A stretch of 11,847 nt of DNA, taken from contig CADBDO010000018.1 of the NCBI GenBank assembly GCA_902793515.1, positions 1-11,847 on the forward strand, read 5' to 3'. The stretch comes from an uncultured Erysipelotrichaceae bacterium (GTDB lineage Bacteria > Bacillota_I > Bacilli_A > RFN20 > CAG-826). A program made the position numbers and the translations under genes. Positions 6,583-11,847 of this stretch are shown here, one piece after another (within the stretch, counting starts at the first letter, position 1; each line of letters opens with the position of its first letter). The notes under the pieces are model-generated. The model ran no database searches. It was not told the DNA's origin and saw only the letters and a program-made list of their open reading frames with translations.

Positions 6583-7839
6583 ATGGATAATAAAAGCGTC
6601 TTCAATGCAACCGTATGCATCATCGGCATTGCCCTTTTGCTCATTCATACGGTAAACGTGCTTCTAAAAAAGAACAGAAGAAGGGATGAGAATAATCTCC
6701 TCGCCTTCATCGTTTTCTATGCCTTCCATCTTGCCGTCTATCTCGCTTTCACCCTCATCAAGGTTAATTACACGAGCAATGAGTTCATCATCGGCTTCTA
6801 CACGAGCTTCTATGTGATGAACAACTTCCAGGTCCTCCTTCTTTTCGCCTATGCGATTTCCTATATTCCATTAAAAAAGGAGACCTTCAACATCCTCCTT
6901 GTCATAAGCTTAAGCTTATATGCCGTCTTCATTGCTTTAGACATCACGAATATCTTCAACCACATGTTCTTCTACGCGGAGAATGGGGTTTACATGAGAT
7001 CGAAGACGATGATCATCTCGCAAGGCTACCAATTCATCACCTTCGCGATGGTCCTTTGCCTGACCTTATTCCATAAGAAAGTCAAAGTCGGTGAGAAGAT
7101 CTCCTTTGCCGTCTATTGCTTCTTGCCGCTTGTCGCCATCATCCTTCAAAACATCTTCCCAGGATACGCGATCGCCTATCTTTCCGTCTTCATCAGCATT
7201 GAGATTCTCTTCCTCTTCGTCAATGTCAGGAAGAACATGCAGCTTGCCGATGAAGCCAAAAAGATCAAGGACGCGGAAGTGAAGATCATGATCTCCCAGA
7301 TCCAGCCTCACTTCATCTATAACGTCCTCGCTACGATCTCGACCCTCATCCCGATTGAACCTGAAAAAGCCCAGCAAGGCCTTGACCATTTCACCGATTA
7401 CCTTAGAGCCAACCTCTCTTCCTTATCGAAGGATGGTCTAGTCAATTTCTCTGATGAACTTAGGCACATTGAAACCTATATCTCTTTAGAGAAGATGAGG
7501 TTCGAAGACCGTTTGGAGGTCGTTTATGACATCCAGGCCAAAGACTTCATGGTCCCGGCTTTATCTCTCCAGCCGATCGTCGAGAATGCGATCAAGCATG
7601 GCATTCTCAAGAAGATCGAAGGCGGAACCCTTACCATCAAGACCTATGAGGATAGGGATGCTTACGTGGTAGTGGTGAGCGATAACGGCATCGGTTTCAA
7701 AGTTGATGCCGTCAAAGGAGATGACCATTTCGGACTCAATAACATCAAGTACCGCATCTCCTCGATGTGCAAAGGCGATGTTCAGATCGAAAGCGTGATT
7801 GACCAAGGAACAACCGTCACGGTTTCCTTCTATAAGTAG
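6583..7839 (+). CDS. LytS-like membrane sensor histidine kinase
   Basis: This 418-residue kinase should phosphorylate the regulator encoded 8 nt downstream. The N-terminal ~215 residues hold about six to seven hydrophobic helices and no large extracellular loop, so sensing is likely in or at the membrane. The kinase core is of the His_kinase (PF06580) type: QIQPHFIYN with phospho-acceptor His243, then an N box VENAIKHG (Asn335), and the G1 motif DNGIGF (Asp367), with a HFGLNNIKYR motif after it. The start ATG is the only plausible one: an in-frame TAA lies at 6577-6579 and the next Met is near residue 80. There is no Shine-Dalgarno sequence, unlike the AAGGAGG genes around it, and the -10 is only 12 bp away, so the mRNA may be almost leaderless. 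The stimulus is unknown. Confidence 0.93.
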   Translation: MDNKSVFNATVCIIGIALLLIHTVNVLLKKNRRRDENNLLAFIVFYAFHLAVYLAFTLIKVNYTSNEFIIGFYTSFYVMNNFQVLLLFAYAISYIPLKKETFNILLVISLSLYAVFIALDITNIFNHMFFYAENGVYMRSKTMIISQGYQFITFAMVLCLTLFHKKVKVGEKISFAVYCFLPLVAIILQNIFPGYAIAYLSVFISIEILFLFVNVRKNMQLADEAKKIKDAEVKIMISQIQPHFIYNVLATISTLIPIEPEKAQQGLDHFTDYLRANLSSLSKDGLVNFSDELRHIETYISLEKMRFEDRLEVVYDIQAKDFMVPALSLQPIVENAIKHGILKKIEGGTLTIKTYEDRDAYVVVVSDNGIGFKVDAVKGDDHFGLNNIKYRISSMCKGDVQIESVIDQGTTVTVSFYK

Positions 7840-7847
7840 GTGTGTTT

Positions 7848-8606
7848 ATGAAAGCGATGCTAGTCGATGATGAGAAGCTTCAGCTATTAAGGCTTGAAGG
7901 CGCAGTCAAGAAAGCCCTTCCTGACGCGGAGATTCTTTCATATATCAACCCTTTAGAGGCTTATAACCAGAACGAGAACAATCAAATTGACATCGCCTTC
8001 CTCGATATCGAGATGCCTGGCCTTAATGGCGTCATGCTCGCCAAGAAGCTCAAAGCCATCAACCCAAAGATCAACATCATCTTCGTGACCGCTTACGACA
8101 ATTACGCAAGAGAAGCCATGAAGATCCGCGCTTCCGGATACGTCTCTAAGCCTGTAAGCGAAACCAAGGTGAAAGAGGAAGTGGAGGCTCTCCGTTATCC
8201 AATCGAACTCACCCCGTCCAAAGACCTTCAGATCAAATGCTTTGGTAATTTCGAGGTCTTTTATGACGCAAAACCTCTACATTTCTCATATTCTAAGTCA
8301 AAAGAGCTCTTCGCTTATCTTGTCGATAGAGAAGGCTCAGCCATCAATATTAACGAACTCAACGCCGTCCTTTGGGAAGAAGACCATAAGTCCTATCTAA
8401 GGAACCTTATCGCCGACATCCAGAAGACCCTTAAGGATGTGGGTTGCGAAAAAATCTTCGTGAAAGGCCATAACGGATATTCGATCGACGTCGATAAAGT
8501 CGAATGCGACGCCTACGAATACAAAAAAGGAAACCCAGACGCGATACGCATGTACCGCGGAGAATACATGATTCAGTATTCTTGGCCGGTTTTCGAGAAT
8601 TTCTAA
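7848..8606 (+). CDS. Response regulator with SARP/OmpR-like winged helix and shortened BTAD-like tail
   Basis: This encodes 252 residues. ATG 7848 is chosen because AGGTG ends 5 nt before it and MKAMLVDDE is a normal receiver start; GTG 7842 is an alternative. The receiver domain (1-~115) has the acidic pair Asp7/Asp8, phospho-acceptor Asp53 in FLDIEMPG, Thr81 and Lys101. Residues ~122-205 resemble an OmpR-type/SARP winged helix (KCFGNFEVFYD, SKELFAYLVDREG, NELNAVLWE, HNGYSID). The end (ECDAYEY, MYRGEYMIQYSW) matches the start of a BTAD domain but stops soon after, so BTAD is reduced to its first helices. It probably binds direct repeats; the 11-bp heptamer repeats at sites A, B and C are the best candidates nearby. 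It is translated directly after its kinase. Confidence 0.92.
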   Translation: MKAMLVDDEKLQLLRLEGAVKKALPDAEILSYINPLEAYNQNENNQIDIAFLDIEMPGLNGVMLAKKLKAINPKINIIFVTAYDNYAREAMKIRASGYVSKPVSETKVKEEVEALRYPIELTPSKDLQIKCFGNFEVFYDAKPLHFSYSKSKELFAYLVDREGSAININELNAVLWEEDHKSYLRNLIADIQKTLKDVGCEKIFVKGHNGYSIDVDKVECDAYEYKKGNPDAIRMYRGEYMIQYSWPVFENF

Positions 8607-8622
8607 TAAATTGGTAAAAAGT

Positions 8623-8648
8623 AAAAGCAGCCATCAGTGCTGCTTTTT
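8623..8648 (+). terminator. Terminator of the two-component operon
   Basis: AAAAGCAGC (8623-8631) pairs with GCTGCTTTT (8639-8647) around a 7-nt loop, 16 bp after the regulator stop codon. The A-rich 5' arm means it could also work in the other direction. Confidence 0.93.
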
Positions 8649-8684
8649 CATACGTTTTTTAAGTTTTTTTGAAAAAAGCGTCTT

Positions 8685-8721
8685 AAACGTGGCACTTTTG
8701 TGACAAGTGGGATGTTACCAT
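8685..8721 (+). promoter_or_regulatory. Promoter with 11-bp-period heptamer repeats (site C)
   Basis: AAACGTG (8685-8691) and TTTTGTG (8696-8702) are spaced with an 11-bp period, joined by GCAC as in site A. Exactly 13 bp later is TACCAT (8716-8721), identical to the site A -10. The hexamer at the usual -35 position is again CACTTT. No open reading frame with a ribosome site lies downstream; transcription would start near 8728, the first base of a stem in the candidate RNA. Confidence 0.72.
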
Positions 8722-8727
8722 ACACTT

Positions 8728-8957
8728 GCTTAAGATCCATATAAGAGGCGAATAAAAGCCCTGTTCCTTCGCTTTTTGGGCCTTAAGCGAATTAAAAACA
8801 ATTGCCTCCGGCATTTCCTGTTTCATGGATACGCCCGGTGAGCGGTCTCTCCTTTCCCCGCTCCAGTATCCATTCATAGAATGAGGATCATCCTATAGTT
8901 CCACCCTCCTCATTTCTATCAAAAAAGCGGGCCCATCAGAAGTGGTGGGCCCTTTTT
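8728..8957 (+). ncRNA. Candidate structured non-coding RNA, about 230 nt, unassigned
   Basis: The predicted start from site C (about 8728) and a strong terminator (8929-8957) bound the RNA. Hand-found helices: GCTTAAG 8728-8734 with CTTAAGC 8782-8788; GCCC 8758-8761 with GGGC 8778-8781, which would stack on it; GAGGC-AAT 8745-8753 with ATTGCCTC 8801-8808, crossing the first helix as a pseudoknot; ATGGATAC 8825-8832 with GTATCCAT 8866-8873, enclosing GAGCGG/CCGCTC 8840-8845 with 8858-8863; and a 12-bp helix with one bulge, 8876-8887 with 8907-8919. No reading frame over 20 codons with a ribosome site is seen. I recognise no tmRNA, RNase P, SRP, 6S or riboswitch consensus. It could instead be a leader reading into the ABC operon, but two terminators intervene. 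Confidence 0.6.
8929..8957 (+). terminator. Strong terminator ending the candidate RNA
   Basis: GGGCCCATCA (8929-8938) pairs with TGGTGGGCCC (8943-8952), one G-T pair, around a GAAG loop, followed by five T and preceded by six A. Confidence 0.95.
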
Positions 8958-8964
8958 GTTATTT

Positions 8965-8981
8965 AAAAGAACAGTTCTTTT
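8965..8981. promoter_or_regulatory. 17-bp palindrome between the two terminators
   Basis: AAAAGAAC and GTTCTTTT are perfect 8-bp arms around a single A. The one-base centre makes it a better protein-binding palindrome than an RNA hairpin. The GAAC/GTTC half-sites are too close for the Bacillus LexA box. It lies about 70 bp upstream of the ABC operon -10, so it could be a distal operator. Confidence 0.35.
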
Positions 8982-8989
8982 TTAAAAAT

Positions 8990-9013
8990 GAGCGGCAAAA
9001 CACCGCTCTTTTT
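8990..9013 (+). terminator. Second, back-up terminator before the ABC operon
   Basis: GAGCGG (8990-8995) pairs with CCGCTC (9003-9008), followed by five T and then more T after AA. The same two hexamers form the inner stem of the candidate RNA (8840-8845 and 8858-8863), so the arms could in principle exchange partners in a read-through transcript. An A/T-rich flank on both sides may allow two-way function. Confidence 0.8.
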
Positions 9014-9025
9014 AATTTTTGTCGG

Positions 9026-9058
9026 AAAAAAAAAAAAAAAATGGGGGAGTAGTATAAT
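9026..9058 (+). promoter_or_regulatory. Promoter of the AbrB-ABC operon with a 16-A homopolymer
   Basis: A perfect TATAAT lies at 9053-9058. The region where a -35 should be (about 9030-9035) is inside an uninterrupted run of 16 A (9026-9041). The tract could act like an UP-element/bent DNA. A TTGTCG at 9019-9024 resembles a -35 but is 28 bp from the -10. The predicted leader to ATG 9093 is about 28 nt. Confidence 0.6.
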
Positions 9059-9060
9059 AA

Positions 9061-9078
9061 GAAAAGTAAGAAAAGTAA
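9061..9078 (+). repeat. Two tandem copies of GAAAAGTAA in the operon leader
   Basis: Two perfect 9-bp copies (9061-9069, 9070-9078) directly follow the -10 and overlap the expected transcript start, ending just before the GGAGG ribosome site at 9082-9086. The position suits a repressor site, possibly for the AbrB-like product of the first gene. This is inference. Confidence 0.5.
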
Positions 9079-9092
9079 GACGGAGGAAAGAC

Positions 9093-9296
9093 ATGAAAGT
9101 AATCGAAGACAATAGATTCATCGTCAGCGTCAGAGTGGGCCCTAAAGGCCAGATCACCATCCCAGTCCAGGGAAGAAAGATGTTCGACATCAAAGAAGGG
9201 GATACCCTTATGGTCATGGGCGACAAGAAAAGAGGCCTCGCCCTTTTGAAGACTGACCTTTTCTACGAAATCATGGAACAGGGAGAGAAAAAATGA
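9093..9296 (+). CDS. AbrB/SpoVT-family DNA-binding regulator
   Basis: This encodes 67 residues. ATG 9093 is chosen over an in-frame ATG at 8988: it follows GGAGG with 6-nt spacing, and the upstream part would run through the terminator, the poly-A tract and the promoter. The swapped-hairpin AbrB fold is evident from SVRVGPKGQITIPVQGRKMFDIKEGDTLMV (split here: VGPKGQITIP, then FDIKEGDTL, about residues 14-40), the typical start of small homologues of AbrB, MazE and SpoVT. Such proteins act as dimers or tetramers binding AT-rich DNA. It is the first gene of a four-gene operon and its stop overlaps the next start (ATGA), a layout common for AbrB-like local regulators of ABC-2 transporters. No toxin gene is present, so an antitoxin role is unlikely. 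Autoregulation is likely but unproven. Confidence 0.9.
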   Translation: MKVIEDNRFIVSVRVGPKGQITIPVQGRKMFDIKEGDTLMVMGDKKRGLALLKTDLFYEIMEQGEKK

Positions 9297-10144
9297 AGAT
9301 CCTCGAAGTGAAGAACCTTTGCAAGCACTACGAGAAGTTCGACCTCAAAAACGTCTCTTTTGAAATCAAGCCAGGCAAAATCATTGGCTTCATCGGAAGA
9401 AACGGCGCAGGCAAAACCACAACCCTCAAGTGCATCTATAACCTCGCTAAGCCAACTAGCGGCGAAGTCCTATACGACTCAAAGCCAATCATCGATGTTG
9501 AAGCGGAATATAAGCAAGAAGCCGCGATGCTCATCGGCGAGATGAACTATTACGGCACCAAGACCGTCAAATCCTTAACTAACGTCACCAAGAAGTTCTA
9601 TAAGAACTGGGACGAGGACCTTTATCACAGATACCTTGAAACCTTCAATATCGACGAGAACAAACAAATCAAAGCCCTCTCAACCGGTATGAAGGTCAAA
9701 TATGGTCTCGCTCTCGCTTTATCTAGAGGCGCAAAAATCCTCCTTCTTGATGAGCCAACCTCTGGTTTAGACCCAGTTAGCAGGGATGAGCTTCTTGATA
9801 TCTTCCTTGACCTCGTAAGCGATAAGGAACATTCCATCCTCTTCTCAACGCACGTCATCTCTGACTTAGAGAAATGCGCGGATGACATCATCTACATCAA
9901 GAAAGGGGAGATCATCGTTAACGAAAGCGTCTCCACCTTCGAATCCGCTTATCTCCATTACGAAGGGCCAAGCGAAATCCTTAGCAAAGACAAAGACAAA
10001 TTCATCTTCTACCGTGACCGCCTTGGAAAATTCGAAGGCATCATGAAAAAAGAAGAAGAGATTGACGCTAAAGAAGGCGTCGAGAAAAGAAAGGCTTCCA
10101 TGGAAGAAATCATGGTCGCTTTCGAAAGGGGTGAGCAAGAATGA
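9293..10144 (+). CDS. ABC transporter ATP-binding protein (YtrB-like ABC-2 type)
   Basis: This 283-residue ATPase would energise the membrane protein encoded next. Walker A is GRNGAGKT (35-42), the signature is LSTGMK (129-134), Walker B with catalytic glutamate is ILLLDEP (149-155, Glu154), the D loop is SGLD, and the switch histidine is His187 in FSTHVISD. At the Q-loop position (MLIGEMNYY) a Glu stands where Gln is usual, near residue 83. The last ~70 residues are a charged extension (KKEEEIDAKEGVEKRK) beyond the nucleotide-binding fold. Translation is coupled to both neighbours by ATGA overlaps, with AGGGAG before this start. Its substrate cannot be told from sequence; relatives act in envelope stress or export of peptides and lipids. 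Confidence 0.94.
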   Translation: MKILEVKNLCKHYEKFDLKNVSFEIKPGKIIGFIGRNGAGKTTTLKCIYNLAKPTSGEVLYDSKPIIDVEAEYKQEAAMLIGEMNYYGTKTVKSLTNVTKKFYKNWDEDLYHRYLETFNIDENKQIKALSTGMKVKYGLALALSRGAKILLLDEPTSGLDPVSRDELLDIFLDLVSDKEHSILFSTHVISDLEKCADDIIYIKKGEIIVNESVSTFESAYLHYEGPSEILSKDKDKFIFYRDRLGKFEGIMKKEEEIDAKEGVEKRKASMEEIMVAFERGEQE

Positions 10145-10800
10145 AAAAGCTTCTATACAAAGAGATCGTGCTATGCACGAACGTCCAAATCATCCTCTTC
10201 ACTGCCTTTGCGACATTCATTCTCATTCCTTCTTGGCCACCGGCAATCGCCTTCATCTATCCTTTAAGCGGCCTTATGACCTTATTCCCAACGGGTCTAG
10301 CCAACAAGGACATCGAATACACGTCTCTTCTTCCGATCAAGAAGACCGACATCGTCAAAGCAAAAGCCTTGTACTTAGGCCTTATCGAAATAACCGTCCT
10401 TCTTTTAGCCGGAATCGCTGGACTTGTGAGATTCTTCTTCTATCCTGCTCCAGTTGAACCAGATCAACTCACCTATTTCATGGCGACAAGACCTAGCTTC
10501 TCCTTATATGGCTTCGCTCTCGCGTCCTTTGGCGTCATGAACATTGTTCTTCTTGGCATGTATTACCGCGATCCGTATAAGAGGCTCACTGGGCCTAGCA
10601 TCGTCTCACTTATCGTCTGCATGCTTCTGTTGACGGCAGGCACCCTTGTCATTGCCTTTGTCCCAGCGCTTAGGGAATATGATACTATTGGTTTAGTAGC
10701 TCAGCTTGGAACCTTGGGAGCCGGCATCCTTCTCTTCGTCCTCTTTACCTTCCTTGGTTATAGAAGCGGTGCGAAAGGATTCACAAACATCGATTTATGA
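10141..10800 (+). CDS. ABC-2 type transporter permease
   Basis: This encodes 219 residues with about six hydrophobic helices: roughly 17-33, 36-53, 78-100, 119-141, 150-174 and 186-210. The cytoplasmic stretch IEYTSLLPIKKTDIVKAKAL after the second helix is typical of small ABC-2 permeases, where the 'LLPIKK' turn contacts the ATPase. The start overlaps the ATPase stop (ATGA) and follows GGGGTGAG. Its stop overlaps the lipoprotein start the same way. With one permease gene and one ATPase gene the transporter is probably a homodimer of each. Direction and substrate are unknown. Confidence 0.9.
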   Translation: MKKLLYKEIVLCTNVQIILFTAFATFILIPSWPPAIAFIYPLSGLMTLFPTGLANKDIEYTSLLPIKKTDIVKAKALYLGLIEITVLLLAGIAGLVRFFFYPAPVEPDQLTYFMATRPSFSLYGFALASFGVMNIVLLGMYYRDPYKRLTGPSIVSLIVCMLLLTAGTLVIAFVPALREYDTIGLVAQLGTLGAGILLFVLFTFLGYRSGAKGFTNIDL

Positions 10801-11366
10801 GAAGACTCAGATTCTTAACAGCCTTTCTTCTGACTCCGTTATTCCTTTCTTCGTGCCTTTTTGGCCAAGGATTGCCGAATGACCACCCTTTCACGAAAGA
10901 GAAGATTAATGGTCTCGAAATATTCTCTAGCCTCGAGATAAGCCTCGATAGCAGTTCAAAGACCGTCAAAGTGACCTTCGATGATTTTGAGTCTTTGCCA
11001 TCAAAGCTGAGCAAAATTAGCGAAAGAACCGAACTCGAAAGGGAAGTCACCAATGAGATCGGCATCAAGAGCAAGTACGAAACCGAATACCATTTCTACA
11101 AAGTAGAATTAGGCCAAAGCGAAACGACCTTAGTGGCAGGCAAACTCCACGATAAGATCATCCAAGAGACAGAAGGAAAAGATTCTGAATCCGCTTCATT
11201 CATCAGGGAAGCAGATATAGTTGGAGTGGGCTTCTACATCAAACGTTCGCTCTATGAGGGAAAGCTCAGAACGAACATGGAAGTCTTCTATGCCGGCGTG
11301 CTCCTAGATCACAAAGACCAGTTCTATGACGGCAACACCCTATACGAAACCATCTATTCCAAATAA
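10797..11366 (+). CDS. Putative lipoprotein, last gene of the ABC operon
   Basis: This encodes 189 residues. A short basic start (MRRLRF), hydrophobic core and lipobox L-S-S-C (Cys20) predict lipid attachment and an extracytoplasmic position. The mature part mixes charged strands and helices (KTVKVTFDDF, SERTELEREV, YHFYKVELG, FYIKRSLYEG, MEVFYAGVLLDHK); I recognise no family. There is no clear ribosome site, and the start overlaps the permease stop (ATGA), so translation probably depends on re-initiation. Placement after a transporter suggests an accessory or sensing subunit rather than a classical importer binding protein, which would be larger. Confidence 0.87.
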   Translation: MRRLRFLTAFLLTPLFLSSCLFGQGLPNDHPFTKEKINGLEIFSSLEISLDSSSKTVKVTFDDFESLPSKLSKISERTELEREVTNEIGIKSKYETEYHFYKVELGQSETTLVAGKLHDKIIQETEGKDSESASFIREADIVGVGFYIKRSLYEGKLRTNMEVFYAGVLLDHKDQFYDGNTLYETIYSK

Positions 11367-11398
11367 AAAAGACCTCCGATTGGGGGCCTTTTCTTTTT
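11367..11398. terminator. Two-way terminator between convergent genes
   Basis: AAAAG (11367-11371) with CTTTT (11388-11392) and CCTCC (11373-11377) with GGGGG (11382-11386) form a hairpin interrupted by an A-C mismatch around a GATT loop. T tracts lie on the 3' side in both directions, so it ends the ABC operon on the plus strand and the Mrp gene on the minus strand. Confidence 0.88.
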
Positions 11399-11847
11399 AG
11401 AGTTTCTTGATCGCCTCAACCGCGTTCTTGAGGTAATCGCCTTCGAAGTCCTCAAGCTTGCCGGCGTCTACTAACGCAGCGAGTTTGCCATCCATTGGAA
11501 GTTCGTCGATGAGCTTCACTCCCATCATGGCTGCAAGGCAATCGAGAGGGGTTTCGCCGAAGATTTTGATCTTTTTGCCGCAATCTGGGCAGGTTATGTA
11601 GGCCATATTCTCAATGACGCCAAGGACATTAACGTGCATCATGCCCGCCATGGTGATCGATTTTTTGACGACCATCGAGACAAGGTCCTGAGGGGAAGAG
11701 ACAACGATTGCCCCATCGACTGGAATGCTTTGGAAAACGGTAAGAGGAACGTCTCCGGTTCCTGGTGGCATATCGATAAGAAGGACATCTAATTCATCAA
11801 AGATGACCTGAGAATAAAGGGTGGTAACCAAATTCGAGATGAGGGAA
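11397..11847 (-). CDS. mrp: Mrp/NBP35-family P-loop ATPase (iron-sulfur carrier type), 3' part only
   Basis: The reading frame stays open to the window edge, so only the C-terminal ~149 residues are seen and the Walker A motif lies outside. The visible part has the Mrp core: LLIDMPPGTGDVPLT (near the window edge), IVVSSPQDLVSM, NVLGVIENMAYITCPDCGKK with the CxxC pair used for the bridging iron-sulfur cluster in Mrp/ApbC proteins, then IFGE and a short C-terminal helix. The family binds and transfers [4Fe-4S] clusters in the cytoplasm as a dimer. A TTG near 11831 could be read as a start but sits inside the conserved fold (SLISN precedes it in frame), so the gene clearly continues. It converges on the ABC operon and is probably unrelated to it. 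Confidence 0.93.
   Translation of the reverse strand, partial: SLISNLVTTLYSQVIFDELDVLLIDMPPGTGDVPLTVFQSIPVDGAIVVSSPQDLVSMVVKKSITMAGMMHVNVLGVIENMAYITCPDCGKKIKIFGETPLDCLAAMMGVKLIDELPMDGKLAALVDAGKLEDFEGDYLKNAVEAIKKL

Noticed and set aside
8652..8690. Inverted repeat ACGTTTTTTAAG / CTTAAACGT upstream of site C
   Set aside because: The arms match only with a 3-base gap in a T-rich stretch, so chance symmetry is likely.
8683..8877. Minus-strand reading frame of 64 codons across the candidate RNA
   Set aside because: There is no ribosome site or promoter, it overlaps site C, and the peptide resembles nothing.
8898..8910. On the minus strand, AGGGTGGAAC resembling a T-box core
   Set aside because: The full core (ACCGCG) is missing, and no gene lies downstream in that direction; only the two-component terminator and its convergent gene do.
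8988..9092. N-terminal extension of the AbrB-like gene from ATG 8988
   Set aside because: The extension would translate the terminator, the A tract and the promoter, and its residues are lysine-rich low complexity; ATG 9093 has a proper ribosome site.

Overview
The window looks like chromosome from an uncultivated, gut-type member of the Bacilli (RF39/RFN20/Erysipelotrichia-like). This is inferred from protein style, not from a marker gene. TGA is a stop codon (three ATGA gene overlaps; Trp is TGG), so the mycoplasma code is not used. Strong AAGGAGG ribosome sites, a lipoprotein, an InlB-type surface protein and intrinsic hairpin-T terminators all suit a monoderm Firmicute. No transposase, integrase, phage gene or CRISPR array is visible.

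Layout. A tRNA-His and its terminator (26-141) open the window. A 1900-residue, apparently envelope-spanning protein follows (374-6076): signal peptide, four Listeria-Bacteroides (InlB B-type) repeats, immunoglobulin-like strand-rich domains, about nine three-helix repeats, three membrane segments, then a cytoplasmic part with a charged linker, two tandem copies of an unassigned domain of about 150 residues, and a C-terminal domain resembling the C-terminal part of ribosomal protein uL15. Next is a 63-residue tail-anchored protein (6245-6436), then a LytS-like sensor kinase (6583-7839) and a response regulator with a SARP/OmpR-like winged helix (7848-8606). A 486-bp gap holds a candidate structured RNA of about 230 nt (8728-8957), then tandem terminators. 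An operon follows: AbrB-like regulator, ABC ATPase, ABC permease and lipoprotein (9093-11366). On the minus strand at the right edge is the 3' part of an Mrp/NBP35-type P-loop ATPase gene.

Main observation. Three transcription units around the two-component system (giant protein, tail-anchored protein, candidate RNA) begin with the same unusual promoter: a heptamer close to TTTTGTG repeated with an 11-bp period, then exactly 13 bp to a -10 hexamer (TACCAT, TATAGT, TACCAT), with no consensus -35. Heptamer repeats at 11-bp period covering the -35 position are how PhoB/OmpR and SARP winged-helix activators work, and the neighbouring response regulator has such a domain. The kinase and regulator genes and the ABC operon lack the motif. 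I infer a local regulon in which the two-component system switches on a surface-to-cytoplasm protein, a small membrane protein and a structured RNA. Because the giant protein ends in a ribosomal-protein-like domain, a membrane-tethered ribonucleoprotein is a testable but speculative possibility.
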